This document shows, in pieces, positions 30,190-38,974 of a stretch of DNA of 64,000 nt (positions are counted from its first letter, which is position 1; each line of letters opens with the position of its first letter). Where the stretch lies: positions 196,674 through 260,673 of the forward strand of contig NZ_JACSPO010000003.1 in assembly GCF_014837105.1 (NCBI RefSeq). The letters run 5' to 3'. The stretch comes from Oceanitalea stevensii (lineage in GTDB: Bacteria; Actinomycetota; Actinomycetes; Actinomycetales; Actinomycetaceae). The notes under the pieces were generated by a model that was not told where the DNA came from, searched no databases, and saw only the letters and a program-made list of their open reading frames with translations. Position numbers and translations under genes: made by a program.

Positions 30190-30990
30190 GTGGCGCTGAG
30201 GACGGGGCGCGCCCGCAACCCCGAGGGCCGCATGCGGCTCGTCGAGCACCTGCGCGAGCTGCGTCGCCGCGTGCTGCTCGCCCTCGCGGGGATCGCCGTC
30301 ATGACCGTCGTGGGCTGGTTCCTCTACGAACCCGTCTTCGACGCCATCCAGGCCCCCGTCCTCGCCGTCGACGACGCCGGGCTCAACGCGGCACTCACCT
30401 TCACCACCCCGGCCGCCGCCTTCGACATGCAGGTCCGGGTCTCGCTGTGGGTGGCGACGTTCCTCGCCAGCCCGTGGTGGCTCTACCAGGTGTGGGCCTA
30501 CATCGCCCCCGGCCTCACCCGCAGCGAGAAGCGCCGCAGCCTCCTGTTCGTCGTCGCCGGGGTGCCGCTCTTCCTCGGCGGCGCCGCGCTCGCGTGGCTC
30601 GTCCTGCCGAACGCGATCAAGGTCCTCACCCAGTTCACCCCCGAGGGCGCGCTCAACTACATGCCCGCGACGGACTACGTCCGCTTCGTCATGCGGGTGG
30701 TCCTCGCCTTCGCCATCGCCTTCCTCGTCCCGCTCGTCATGGTGCTCCTCAACGCGATCGGGCTCGTGTCGGCGCGCGCGCTCCTCGCCGGGTGGCGCTG
30801 GGCGGTGCTCCTCGTCTTCGTCTTCGCCGGCATCGCCAGCCCCACCCCGGACCCGTGGACGATGATCGCGCTGGCCGTGCCCATGTGCGCCCTGTACTTC
30901 GGGGCCGTCGGCATCGCCGCGCTCCACGACCGCCGCGCCGCGCGCCGGCAGGCAGCCCACGAGGCCGAGCTCCTCGAGCCGGACTCGTGA
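30190..30990 (+). CDS. tatC: Sec-independent translocase subunit TatC
   Basis: TatC recognises twin-arginine signal peptides. The 266-residue protein has six membrane segments and the conserved MRLVEHLRELRRR near the N-terminus, then SPWWLYQVWAYIAPGL and ASPTPDPWTM. The GTG start gives a short basic N-terminal extension; MRL at residue 15 is an alternative. Its stop overlaps the next gene (GTGA). Confidence 0.95.
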   Translation: MALRTGRARNPEGRMRLVEHLRELRRRVLLALAGIAVMTVVGWFLYEPVFDAIQAPVLAVDDAGLNAALTFTTPAAAFDMQVRVSLWVATFLASPWWLYQVWAYIAPGLTRSEKRRSLLFVVAGVPLFLGGAALAWLVLPNAIKVLTQFTPEGALNYMPATDYVRFVMRVVLAFAIAFLVPLVMVLLNAIGLVSARALLAGWRWAVLLVFVFAGIASPTPDPWTMIALAVPMCALYFGAVGIAALHDRRAARRQAAHEAELLEPDS

Positions 30991-31925
30991 GCCGGCGCAT
31001 CGGCGTCGTCACCAACCCCACGGCAGGACGCGGCCGGGCCGCCCGGTCGCGGGAGGAGGTCCTCGCCGGGCTGGGCGAGGCCGGCCACGAGCCCCTCGAC
31101 CTCACCGGCCGCGACTACGCCGACGCCCTGTCCCGCGCCCGCGCAGCCCTCGCCGACGGGCTGGACGCCGTCGTCGTCGTCGGCGGGGACGGGATGGTCA
31201 ACCTCGGCGCGAACGTCCTCGCCGGGACGGGCGTGCCGCTCGGGATCGTCGCCGTCGGCAGCGGCAACGACATCGCCGGGGCGCTCGGCCTCCCGGTCCA
31301 CGACGTGCCCGCCGCCCTCGCCGTCCTGCGCCGCGCCCTCACCGACGACGACGGCGCGAGGCAGGTCGACGCCGTCGCCGTCAGCACCCCCGGCCAGCCG
31401 ACGAGCCGCTGGTACGTGAGCTCGCTGTGCGCGGGCCTGGACGCCGCCGTCGCCCACCACGCCTCCCGTCTGCGCTGGCCCCGCGACGGCGGTCGCTACG
31501 TCCGGGCGATCTTCTCCGAGCTCTCGGCCTTCCGCCCCTACGGCTTCCGGATCACCGCCGACGGCGAGACGTGGGAGCAGGAGGCCACGCTCGTCACGGT
31601 CTCCAACACCCCGCTCTTCGGCGGCGGGATGAAGGTGGCGCCCGGAGCGGTGCCCGACGACGGCCTGCTCGACCTCGTCACCGCGAGCGGGCTCTCGCGT
31701 CCCGCCGTCGTGCGCCTCTTCCCGCTCCTGTTCTCGGGGCGGCACGTCGACCACCCCGCGGTGAGGGTGCGGCGGGCGCGCAGCGTGCGCATCGAGCCCT
31801 TCACCGCGCTGGGGGCCAACCCGCCGGTGGCGATCGTCGACGGCGAGCCGCTCACCGCGCTGCCCCTCCAGTGCGACGTCCACCCGCGTGCACTGTCGGT
31901 GCTGGCGCCTAGAGTCGAGGCGTGA
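30987..31925 (+). CDS. diacylglycerol kinase-family lipid kinase
   Basis: This 312-residue protein of the DagK/YegS/sphingosine-kinase family begins with GVVTNPTAGRG and carries the ATP-site VVVVGGDGMVNLGANVL, then GIVAVGSGNDIAGALG. It probably phosphorylates diacylglycerol or a related lipid; the substrate is not resolved by sequence. GTG 30987 overlaps the tatC stop, and its own stop overlaps the helY start. The tatC-dagK-helY order is common in actinobacteria. Confidence 0.88.
   Translation: MSRRIGVVTNPTAGRGRAARSREEVLAGLGEAGHEPLDLTGRDYADALSRARAALADGLDAVVVVGGDGMVNLGANVLAGTGVPLGIVAVGSGNDIAGALGLPVHDVPAALAVLRRALTDDDGARQVDAVAVSTPGQPTSRWYVSSLCAGLDAAVAHHASRLRWPRDGGRYVRAIFSELSAFRPYGFRITADGETWEQEATLVTVSNTPLFGGGMKVAPGAVPDDGLLDLVTASGLSRPAVVRLFPLLFSGRHVDHPAVRVRRARSVRIEPFTALGANPPVAIVDGEPLTALPLQCDVHPRALSVLAPRVEA
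31910..31915 (+). promoter_or_regulatory. -10 element of helY, leaderless type
   Basis: TAGAGT ends 6 nt before GTG 31922, which has no Shine-Dalgarno sequence. It lies inside the preceding gene. Confidence 0.45.
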
Positions 31926-34753
31926 GCCCACGACGCAAGCGCCGGCCCGAGACTGCGGTCGAGGGGACGGACACCTCCACCGAGCCGAGCCCCGCCGAGC
32001 GCTACGCCGCCGCGCGCCGCCGAGCCCGTGCCGAGCGCAGCGAGCTCGCCGCGTTCGCCGCCGGGATCGGCTTCCAGCTCGACGACTTCCAACGGGAGGC
32101 CTGCGAGCAGCTCGAGGAGGGGCGCAGCGTCCTCGTCGCCGCGCCTACGGGTGCGGGCAAGACCGTCGTGGGGGAGTTCGCCGTCCACCTCGGGCTGCGG
32201 ACCGGGCGCAAGACCTTCTACACCACGCCCATCAAGGCGCTGAGCAACCAGAAGTACCTCGACCTCGTCGCCGCGCACGGCGAGAGCCGGGTCGGTCTCC
32301 TCACCGGTGACACGACGATCAACGGCGAGGCGGACGTCGTCGTCATGACCACCGAGGTGCTGCGCAACATGCTCTACGCGGGCTCGCCGACCCTCGCGGA
32401 CCTCGGCTACGTCGTCATGGACGAGGTCCACTACCTCGCCGACCGCTTCCGCGGGCCGGTGTGGGAGGAGGTCATCCTCCACCTCGCCGACGACGTCCTC
32501 CTCGTCTCCCTCTCGGCCACGGTCTCCAACGCCGAGGAGTTCGGCGACTGGCTCACCATGGTCCGCGGGGACACCGCCGTCGTCGTCTCCGAGCACCGGC
32601 CGGTCCCGCTGTGGCAGCACGTCATGGTGCGCGACCGTGTCCTCGACCTCTACAGCGCCCGGGTGGACCCCACCGACCCCGGGCCCAACCCGCCCATCAA
32701 CCCCGACCTCGCCGAGGCGGTGCGGCGAGCCGCCCGCACCGGCTCCGCGCCGCCCGGGCGCCGCCGCGACCCGCGGGGCGGCCGGGCCCGCCCGCCCGCG
32801 CGGATCGGCCACGTGCGCCCCGCGCCCCGGCCGGTCGTCGTCGAGCGCCTCGACGAGGCCGGGCTGCTGCCCGCCATCGTCTTCGTCTTCTCCCGCGCGG
32901 GCTGCGAGGCCGCCGTCGAGCAGACGCTGCGCTCGCGTGTGCGTCTGACGAACGCCGCCGAGGCCCGCGCCATCGCCCAGGTCATCGAGGAGCGGTGCGC
33001 GGCGCTGCCGCCGGAGGACCTCGCCGTCGTCGGCTACCACGCGTGGTCCCAGGCCCTGCAGCGCGGGGTCGCCGCCCACCACGCCGGCCTCCTGCCGGTG
33101 TTCAAGGAGACCGTCGAGGCGCTCTTCACCGCGGGGCTGGTCAAGGTCGTCTACGCGACCGAGACGCTGGCGCTCGGGATCAACATGCCGGCGCGCTCCG
33201 TCGTCCTCGAGCGGCTCGACAAGTGGAACGGCACCGCCCACGCCGCCCTCACGCCGGGGGAGTACACCCAGCTGACCGGCCGGGCCGGGCGCCGCGGCAT
33301 CGACGTCGAGGGGCACGCCATCGTGCTCTACGGCGAGGACGTCGACCCCGCCGCGCTGGCGGGCCTCGCGTCGCGCCGCACCTACCCGCTGCGCTCGAGC
33401 TTCCACCCGACGTACAACATGGCCGTCAACCTCCTCGGGACGCTCGCCTACCCGCAGGCCCGCGAGACCCTCGAGAGCTCCTTCGCCCAGTTCCAGGCCG
33501 ACCGCGGCGTCGTCGGGCTGGCGCGGCAGGCGCGGCGCAACGAGGAGGCGCTGGCCGGGTACGCCACCGCGATGACGTGCCACCTCGGTGACTTCACCGA
33601 GTACGCGCGGCTGCGCCAGCGGATCAGCGAGCTCGAGAAGGACCGGTCGCGGGAGCGCTCGCGCGCCGCGCAGCGTGCCGTCCACGCCTCCCTGGCGGCC
33701 GTCCGGCGCGGCGACGTCCTCGAGTACCGCCGCGGCCGGCGCACCCTGTGGGCGCTCGTCCTGGACGTGGACGCCGACCGCCTCGACTCCCCGGTGCTCC
33801 GGGTCCTCACCCCCGAGCCGCGCGTCCGCACGCTCACGAGCACCGAGCTGCCCCACGGCGCCACGACCGTTGCCACCGTCCCCGTCCCCAAGCACGCCAA
33901 CCTGCGGGACGCCGGCCAGCGCCGCGACCTCGCCGCGCGGCTGCGCAGCGCCGTCCAGTCGGCGCCGCCCGCCGCGGTCACCTCCCGCGCCGGTCAGGCG
34001 GGCGCCGACATCGGTGAGCAGATCGACGAGCTGCGCCGCCAGCTGCGCGCCCACCCGTGCCACGGGTGCAGCGACCGTGAGGAGCACGCCCGCTGGGCCA
34101 ACCGGTGGGTGGCCCTGGACGCCGAGCACCAGCGCCTGCTCCAGCGCATCGAGACCCGGACGTCCTCGATCGCCCGCGACTTCGACAAGGTCTGCGCGCT
34201 CCTCACCGAGCTCGGCTACCTCGAGCCGGACGGTGAGGGCGGCATGGCCGTCACCGACAACGGCCGCTGGCTCGCGCGCCTGTACGCGGAGAAGGACCTC
34301 GTCCTCGCCGAGTGCCTGCGCCGCGGCCTGTGGGCGGGCCTCGACGCCGCCCAGCTCGCCGCCGTCGTCTCCACCGTCGTCTACAGCGCCCGCAACGACG
34401 CCCTCAGCGCCCCCACGGGCGCCGGCGGCGGTGCGCTAGGGGACGCCGTGCGGCAGACCGTGCGGGTCTCGGACGAGCTCGCCGAGCGGGAGTCCCAGCA
34501 CGGCGTGCCGTCCTCCGAGCCGGTCGACGCCGGGATCGTCTCCATCGTCCACGCGTGGGCCAAGGGCGCGCCGCTCGACACGGTCCTGGACGGGACGGAG
34601 ATCGGGGCCGGGGACTTCGTGCGGTGGTGCAAGCAGATCCTCGACGTCCTCGACCAGCTCGCCACCGCCGCGCCGGACGCCGAGGGACGCCGGACGGCCC
34701 GGCGTGCCATCGAGCTCGTCCGCCGCGGTGTCGTCGCGTGGTCCAGCGTCTGA
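31922..34753 (+). CDS. helY: HelY-like superfamily 2 RNA/DNA helicase
   Basis: This 943-residue Ski2/Mtr4-like helicase has Walker A APTGAGKT near residue 77, DEVH (motif II) near residue 167 and SATVSNAEEF (motif III). The helicase C domain has TGRAGRRGIDVEG (motif VI), and the C-terminus carries a DSHCT-type region. Actinobacterial HelY probably acts in RNA processing or decay, but this is poorly tested. An Arg/Pro-rich insert lies near residues 275-300. The GTG overlaps the upstream stop. Confidence 0.93.
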   Translation: MSPRRKRRPETAVEGTDTSTEPSPAERYAAARRRARAERSELAAFAAGIGFQLDDFQREACEQLEEGRSVLVAAPTGAGKTVVGEFAVHLGLRTGRKTFYTTPIKALSNQKYLDLVAAHGESRVGLLTGDTTINGEADVVVMTTEVLRNMLYAGSPTLADLGYVVMDEVHYLADRFRGPVWEEVILHLADDVLLVSLSATVSNAEEFGDWLTMVRGDTAVVVSEHRPVPLWQHVMVRDRVLDLYSARVDPTDPGPNPPINPDLAEAVRRAARTGSAPPGRRRDPRGGRARPPARIGHVRPAPRPVVVERLDEAGLLPAIVFVFSRAGCEAAVEQTLRSRVRLTNAAEARAIAQVIEERCAALPPEDLAVVGYHAWSQALQRGVAAHHAGLLPVFKETVEALFTAGLVKVVYATETLALGINMPARSVVLERLDKWNGTAHAALTPGEYTQLTGRAGRRGIDVEGHAIVLYGEDVDPAALAGLASRRTYPLRSSFHPTYNMAVNLLGTLAYPQARETLESSFAQFQADRGVVGLARQARRNEEALAGYATAMTCHLGDFTEYARLRQRISELEKDRSRERSRAAQRAVHASLAAVRRGDVLEYRRGRRTLWALVLDVDADRLDSPVLRVLTPEPRVRTLTSTELPHGATTVATVPVPKHANLRDAGQRRDLAARLRSAVQSAPPAAVTSRAGQAGADIGEQIDELRRQLRAHPCHGCSDREEHARWANRWVALDAEHQRLLQRIETRTSSIARDFDKVCALLTELGYLEPDGEGGMAVTDNGRWLARLYAEKDLVLAECLRRGLWAGLDAAQLAAVVSTVVYSARNDALSAPTGAGGGALGDAVRQTVRVSDELAERESQHGVPSSEPVDAGIVSIVHAWAKGAPLDTVLDGTEIGAGDFVRWCKQILDVLDQLATAAPDAEGRRTARRAIELVRRGVVAWSSV

Positions 34754-34768
34754 GACGGCGAGCGCGCT

Positions 34769-34819
34769 GACCGGCGCGGGTCCGTGAGACATCCCACGAC
34801 ACGCCGCGACACGCCGGTC
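34769..34819 (+). terminator. candidate terminator after helY
   Basis: GACCGGCG (34769-34776) pairs perfectly with CGCCGGTC (34812-34819), and an inner CGTG/CACG pair lies within the 35-nt loop. There is no U-tract. Confidence 0.4.
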
Positions 34820-34852
34820 ACGGGGAGATCACGGGGCCCGACAAGCACCGGT

Positions 34853-34882
34853 GCTGACCTGCGTGCATGCCGCTGACCTGCG
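34853..34882 (+). repeat. 11-bp direct repeat just upstream of a promoter
   Basis: GCTGACCTGCG occurs at 34853-34863 and 34872-34882, a period of 19 bp. The second copy ends 11 bp before the -35 box at 34894. This placement suits an activator or response-regulator site, but no regulator is identified. Confidence 0.6.
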
Positions 34883-34893
34883 GTTTCGTGGGC

Positions 34894-34922
34894 TTGATGC
34901 GGTGGGCGCCGGGCGCTAGTTT
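34894..34922 (+). promoter_or_regulatory. sigma-A-type promoter in the helY-lnt intergenic region
   Basis: TTGATG (34894-34899), a 17-bp spacer and TAGTTT (34917-34922) form one of the best promoters in the window. Transcription would begin near 34929, about 200 nt before lnt, which has its own -10 element. Confidence 0.6.
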
Positions 34923-34928
34923 CGTCTC

Positions 34929-35115
34929 TCGTACCGCCCGCCCGCACCGGTGGCCATCGCGCCGACCGGGACGAGCGCCGCGGCGGACAGTGGCCAGGCC
35001 CGCGTGTTCAGTAGATAACGACAGCTGCCCCCGCAGCGTCGGTCCGAAGGACACGCGGGTCGGTCACGTCCGTCCCCCCGAGGCCCCGACGGTGGGGTCA
35101 GGACCGGCCTCTCGG
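34929..35115 (+). ncRNA. candidate small RNA or long lnt leader with C-loop hairpins
   Basis: Downstream of the promoter lie two hairpins with C-rich loops: GCTGC-CCCC-GCAGC (35024-35037), and CCGTC (35070-35074) pairing with GACGG (35088-35092) around a loop containing CCCCC and CCCC. A further GAGGCC/GGCCTC pair (35080-35085/35106-35111) could terminate the transcript. Two C-loop stems recall the actinobacterial 6C RNA, but the neighbours and loop lengths do not clearly match. No protein gene is supported in 34754-35132. Confidence 0.35.
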
Positions 35116-35120
35116 ACACC

Positions 35121-35126
35121 TATCCT
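35121..35126 (+). promoter_or_regulatory. -10 element of lnt, leaderless type
   Basis: TATCCT ends 6 nt before GTG 35133 with no Shine-Dalgarno sequence. Confidence 0.5.
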
Positions 35127-35132
35127 TGTCTG

Positions 35133-36686
35133 GTGCCCCTGCCCTCCCGTCGCGTCGCCGTGCTCCTCAGCGTCCTCGGGGCCCTGGCGACCGAGGCCGC
35201 CTTCCCGGGGCGCTCCTGGTGGCCCCTCGCCGCGGTCGGCATCGCCCTGCTCCTCCTCGCGCTGCGCGGCGCCACGGTGCCGCGCGCGCTCTGCTACGGC
35301 TGGGTGTGGGGAGCGGTGTTCTTCCTCATCCACCTGTGGTGGGCCGAGGAGGCCGCCGGTGCGGTGCCGTGGGTGCTGCTCGGCGTGGCCGAGGCGCTCT
35401 TCGTCGCCGTCTTCGCCGCCGGGTGGGTGCTGGCGGCCCGCTGGGGACCGGTGGCCCGGCACCCGGCACTCGGCGTCGTCGTCGTCGCGTGCCTCTGGGT
35501 CGCGACCGAGGCGGCCCGCGGCCTGGTGCCCTTCGGCGGCATGCCGTGGGGCAAGCTCGCCTTCTCCCAGACGAACGGGCCGCTGCTGCGCCTGGCGTCC
35601 CTCGGCGGGGAGCCGCTCGTCTCCGGCGCCGTCGTCGTCATCGGGGCGCTGCTCGCCCTCGCCCTGAGCCACCTGCGCCGCGCGCGGGTGGGACGCGCCA
35701 GCGGGGCGCTCGTCGCGGCGGCCGCGATCGTCGCCGTCGGCCTCGTCGTGCCCGTCGACACGCGCGCCGAGAGCGGCACGCTGCGCGTCGGTGCGGTCCA
35801 GGGCAACGTCCCCGGGCCAGGACTGGACGCGTTCGCGGTGCGCCGGGACGTCCTCGAGCGCCACGTCACCGGGACCGAGGCGCTCCTCGAGGACGTCGAG
35901 CCCGGTGAGCTGGACGTCGTCCTGTGGCCCGAGAACTCCACCGACATCGACCCGCGCGAGGACGCAGAGGCCGGCCGCCTCGTCGACCGCGCGGCGGCCG
36001 CCGTCGACGCGCCGATCCTCGTGGGCGGGCAGCGCTACGGGGAGGACTACCGGTACAACGAGGCGATCCTCTGGGTGCCGGGCGAGGGGCAGGTGGACGT
36101 CTACGCCAAGCAGCACCCCGCCCCGTTCGCCGAGTACATCCCGCTGCGCGACCTCGCGCGGAAGGTGACCGACGCCGTCGACCTCGTGTCCACCGACATG
36201 CTCCCCGGCGAGGAGGTCGGGATCATCGAGCTGGACAGCCCGCGGCTCGAGCGCGTCGTCGACCTCGCCGTCGGGATCTGCTTCGAGGTCGCCTACGGCG
36301 GGCTCATGCGGGACGCGGTCCTGGCCGGAGGCGAGCTCATCGTCGTGCCGACGAACAACGCCTCCTTCGGCTACACCCAGGAGTCCACCCAGCAGCTGGC
36401 GATGTCGGTCTTCCGCGCGGTGGAGCACGGCCGGTCGACCGTTCAGATCTCCACCGTGGGGGCCAGCGGGATCATCTCGCCCAACGGGGTCGTCACCCAG
36501 TCCTCGGGGCTGTTCACCGCCGACCGCTTCGTCGCCGACCTGCCGCTACGCACCTCGCTGACGGTCGCCGACCGGCTGGGCGTGTGGCCCACGCTCGCCG
36601 CCGCCGCCCTCGCGGCCGTCGCCGCTGCGGCGGGCCTGGCCACCACCGTTCGTCAGCGGTCCCGACGTCCGAGGAGGACCGCATGA
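35133..36686 (+). CDS. lnt: apolipoprotein N-acyltransferase
   Basis: Lnt adds the third acyl chain to lipoproteins at the outer face of the membrane. The 517-residue protein has about six N-terminal membrane segments, then a nitrilase-like domain with the catalytic triad Glu (LWPENS, about 267), Lys (YAKQHPAPF, about 326) and Cys (GICFEVAYGG, about 383). A final membrane helix precedes the C-terminus. It overlaps ppm1 by 4 bp. In mycobacteria these two activities are fused or paired as Ppm1; here they are separate proteins. The window encodes several lipoprotein substrates. Confidence 0.94.
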   Translation: MPLPSRRVAVLLSVLGALATEAAFPGRSWWPLAAVGIALLLLALRGATVPRALCYGWVWGAVFFLIHLWWAEEAAGAVPWVLLGVAEALFVAVFAAGWVLAARWGPVARHPALGVVVVACLWVATEAARGLVPFGGMPWGKLAFSQTNGPLLRLASLGGEPLVSGAVVVIGALLALALSHLRRARVGRASGALVAAAAIVAVGLVVPVDTRAESGTLRVGAVQGNVPGPGLDAFAVRRDVLERHVTGTEALLEDVEPGELDVVLWPENSTDIDPREDAEAGRLVDRAAAAVDAPILVGGQRYGEDYRYNEAILWVPGEGQVDVYAKQHPAPFAEYIPLRDLARKVTDAVDLVSTDMLPGEEVGIIELDSPRLERVVDLAVGICFEVAYGGLMRDAVLAGGELIVVPTNNASFGYTQESTQQLAMSVFRAVEHGRSTVQISTVGASGIISPNGVVTQSSGLFTADRFVADLPLRTSLTVADRLGVWPTLAAAALAAVAAAAGLATTVRQRSRRPRRTA

Positions 36687-37426
36687 GGACTCTCGTCATC
36701 ATCCCGACCTACAACGAGCGTGAGTCGCTCCCTGCCGCGCTGGAGCGCACCCGGCAGGCCGTCCCGGACGCCGACATCCTCGTCGCCGACGACAACAGCC
36801 CCGACGGCACCGGCGCGGTCGCCGACGCGGCAGCGGCCCGTGACGACCGCGTCCACGTCCTGCACCGCCCGGGCAAGCAGGGACTGGGACGTGCGTACGT
36901 GGCCGGCTTCCAGTGGGCGCTCGAGCGGGGCTACGAGCTCGTCGTCGAGATGGACGCCGACGGCTCGCACCGGCCCGAGCAGCTGCCCGACCTCCTCGCC
37001 CGCGCGCAGCGTCCGGACGCGCCCGAGCTCGTCATCGGCTCCCGGTGGGTGCCCGGGGGAGAGGTCGTCAACTGGCCCCGCCACCGCGAGCTCCTCTCGC
37101 GGGGCGCCAACACCTACGTCCGGCTCGCGCTGGGCCTGCCGGTGCGCGACGCCACCGCCGGTTTTCGGGTCTTCCGGGCGGACGTGCTCGGGGCGCTCCC
37201 GCTGGGGGAGATCGAGTCGCAGGGCTACTGCTTCCAGGTCGACATGACCTGGCGGGTGCACCGCGCGGGCGGGCGGGTGGCCGAGGTGCCGATCAGCTTC
37301 GTCGAGCGGGCGGAGGGCGTGTCGAAGATGAGCCGCTCGATCATCACCGAGGCGCTGGTCCGCACGACCGTGTGGGGGCTGTCGCACCGCACCCGCCAGC
37401 TGCTCGCGCTCGTCCGGCGCCGCTGA
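36683..37426 (+). CDS. ppm1: polyprenol monophosphomannose synthase (DPM1-like)
   Basis: This 247-residue GT2 glycosyltransferase transfers mannose from GDP-mannose to polyprenyl phosphate, giving the donor for lipoglycan and protein mannosylation. It carries VIIPTYNERESLP, VADDNSPDGTG, the metal-binding MDADGSHRPEQLP and GSRWVPGGEVVNWP, all typical of DPM1-type enzymes; it has no membrane segments. ATG 36683 has GAGGA at 36671-36675 and overlaps the lnt stop. Confidence 0.93.
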   Translation: MRTLVIIPTYNERESLPAALERTRQAVPDADILVADDNSPDGTGAVADAAAARDDRVHVLHRPGKQGLGRAYVAGFQWALERGYELVVEMDADGSHRPEQLPDLLARAQRPDAPELVIGSRWVPGGEVVNWPRHRELLSRGANTYVRLALGLPVRDATAGFRVFRADVLGALPLGEIESQGYCFQVDMTWRVHRAGGRVAEVPISFVERAEGVSKMSRSIITEALVRTTVWGLSHRTRQLLALVRRR

Positions 37427-37443
37427 GCCACCAGGACGCGCGA

Positions 37444-37474
37444 GAGGGCCCGCAGGCTGTGCCTGCGGGCCCTC
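37444..37474. terminator. bidirectional terminator between ppm1 and rbpA
   Basis: A perfect 14-bp stem, GAGGGCCCGCAGGC (37444-37457) with its complement (37461-37474) and a TGT loop, lies between two convergent genes and can serve both. Confidence 0.85.
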
Positions 37475-37492
37475 GTCGTCGTGCCTCGTGCG

Positions 37493-37843
37493 TCAGGCGC
37501 TGCGCCGACGCAGCTGACCGCTGCGCAGCAGCTCCAGCCGCTCGGTGAGCAGCTCCTCGAGCTCGGGGATGGTGCGACGCTCGAGCAGCATGTCCCAGTG
37601 GGTACGCGGCTTCTTGACCGGCTTGGTCGGCTCGGGGCGGGTGGCGTCGCGCAGGAGCGCCTCCTCGCCGCAGCGGCACTCCCACAGGGCGGGCATCTCG
37701 GCCTCGGCCGCGAAGGGCAGGACGATGGTGTGGCCGTTGGGGCACTCGTAGTGGGCCTCGGTACGCTCGGCGTACTGGACGCCCACCTCGCTCTCGAGGC
37801 TCTTCGCGCCGATCCCGACTCCGCGCAGTGATCGATCTGCCAT
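37493..37843 (-). CDS. rbpA: RNA polymerase-binding protein RbpA
   Basis: RbpA is an actinobacterial activator that binds sigma-A/HrdB and stabilises the open promoter complex; it also affects rifampicin tolerance. The 116-residue protein has an N-terminal tail, a core zinc-ribbon-like domain (YECPNGH and WECRCGEE, giving three cysteines and a His) and a C-terminal sigma-interaction domain (RTHWDMLLERRTIPELEELL). GAGGAG precedes the ATG. A SigR-type promoter lies about 60 bp upstream. Confidence 0.96.
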   Translation of the reverse strand: MADRSLRGVGIGAKSLESEVGVQYAERTEAHYECPNGHTIVLPFAAEAEMPALWECRCGEEALLRDATRPEPTKPVKKPRTHWDMLLERRTIPELEELLTERLELLRSGQLRRRSA

Positions 37844-37902
37844 GACGCGTCTCCTCTCGGGCGCGTGCGAGACGCGCCGGTGTGAAAGCTTCTACTGGGC
37901 CC

Positions 37903-37928
37903 AACGAACGATGGTGTCGAGTTGTTCC
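37903..37928 (-). promoter_or_regulatory. SigR/SigE-like ECF promoter of rbpA
   Basis: On the minus strand GGAAC (37928-37924), an 18-nt spacer and GTT (37905-37903, followed by GGG) match the SigR consensus GGAA(T/C)-N18/19-GTT. Streptomyces rbpA is a known SigR target, so thiol-oxidative stress induction is likely here too. The match is direct; the regulation is inferred. Confidence 0.7.
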
Positions 37929-37975
37929 ACGGTCGTGGTGAACGTCCTGTGAAGGTCCCGCAGACCTTCGCCGGG

Positions 37976-37981
37976 TAGGGT
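37976..37981 (+). promoter_or_regulatory. -10 element of the aldo/keto reductase gene, leaderless type
   Basis: TAGGGT ends 6 nt before GTG 37988. No ribosome-binding site is present. Confidence 0.45.
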
Positions 37982-37987
37982 CCCGGT

Positions 37988-38950
37988 GTGACCGAGATGA
38001 CGTATCGCCAGCTGGGTTCCAGCGGCCTCGTGGTGTCCGCTGTCGGCCTGGGGTGCAACAGTTTCGGAGCGACCTTACCGCCGGACGAGGTGCAGCGCGT
38101 GGTGAGCGCAGCCATTGAGGCCGGTATCACCCTGTTCGACACCGCCGACGTCTACGGCGGTGAGCCGGGCCAGGGCGAGGAGCTCCTCGGCGCCGCCCTG
38201 GCGGGCCGACGCGAGGACGTCGTCGTCGCGACGAAGTTCGGGATGGACACCCGGGGGCTCAACGGCGACGACTACGGCGTGCGCGGCTCGCGCCGGTACA
38301 TCCGCCGGGCCGTCGAGGGCTCGCTGCGCCGCCTGCGCACCGACCACATCGACCTCTACCAGGTCCACCGCCTCGATCCCGTCACCCCGCTGGAGGAGAC
38401 CCTCGGCGCACTGGACGAGCTCGTGCGCGAGGGCAAGGTCCTCTACACGGGCTGCTCGAACGTCACCGGCTGGGAGCTCGTCGACGCGGACTGGACGGCG
38501 CGCACGGGCGGTCTGGCTCCCTTCATCTCGGTACAGAACGCCTACTCGCTGCTGTCCCGCGAGATCGAGGCCGAGGTGGTCCCGGCGGCCGCGCACGTCG
38601 GTGCCGGCATCCTGCCGTACTGGCCGCTCGCCTCCGGCCTCCTCACCGGCAAGTACCGGCGCGGCGAGCCGGCCCCGGCGGGCAGCCGCCTCGAGCAGCG
38701 GCCCGAGCGCCTCGCGAGCGCCGACTTCGACCGCATCGAGGCGCTGGAGGCCGTCGCTCAGCAGGCCGGCGTCCCGCTCCTCACCCTCGCCATGGGTGGC
38801 CTCTCGGCCCAGCCCGGTGTCGCGAGCGTCATCGCCGGTGCGCGCTCGCCCGAGCAGGTGGAGCAGAACGTCTCCGCCGGCCTGTGGGAGCCCGACGCGG
38901 ACACGCTCCTCGCGATCGACGAGGCGGCCCCCGGCCCCGCCGCGGGCTGA
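37988..38950 (+). CDS. aldo/keto reductase
   Basis: This 320-residue NADPH-dependent aldo/keto reductase has the TIM-barrel signatures: the GLGCNSFG start, catalytic Asp/Tyr in LFDTADVYGGEPGQGEELLG, Lys in VVATKFGMD, and His in LYQVHRLDP. It also has the C-terminal IAGARSPEQVEQN. It resembles the YdhF/Kv-beta-like AKR groups; the substrate is unknown. It stands alone between rbpA and a convergent hypothetical gene. The SigR promoter of rbpA lies in the same divergent region but points the other way. Confidence 0.92.
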   Translation: MTEMTYRQLGSSGLVVSAVGLGCNSFGATLPPDEVQRVVSAAIEAGITLFDTADVYGGEPGQGEELLGAALAGRREDVVVATKFGMDTRGLNGDDYGVRGSRRYIRRAVEGSLRRLRTDHIDLYQVHRLDPVTPLEETLGALDELVREGKVLYTGCSNVTGWELVDADWTARTGGLAPFISVQNAYSLLSREIEAEVVPAAAHVGAGILPYWPLASGLLTGKYRRGEPAPAGSRLEQRPERLASADFDRIEALEAVAQQAGVPLLTLAMGGLSAQPGVASVIAGARSPEQVEQNVSAGLWEPDADTLLAIDEAAPGPAAG

Positions 38951-38974
38951 ACTGGCAGCTTGCCGGCCTGACGC

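Noticed and set aside
34929..35115. Calling this region a 6C RNA outright
   Set aside because: Two C-loop stems are present, but loop lengths and neighbours do not clearly match the 6C family as I know it, and I could not run a covariance search. I list it only as a candidate.
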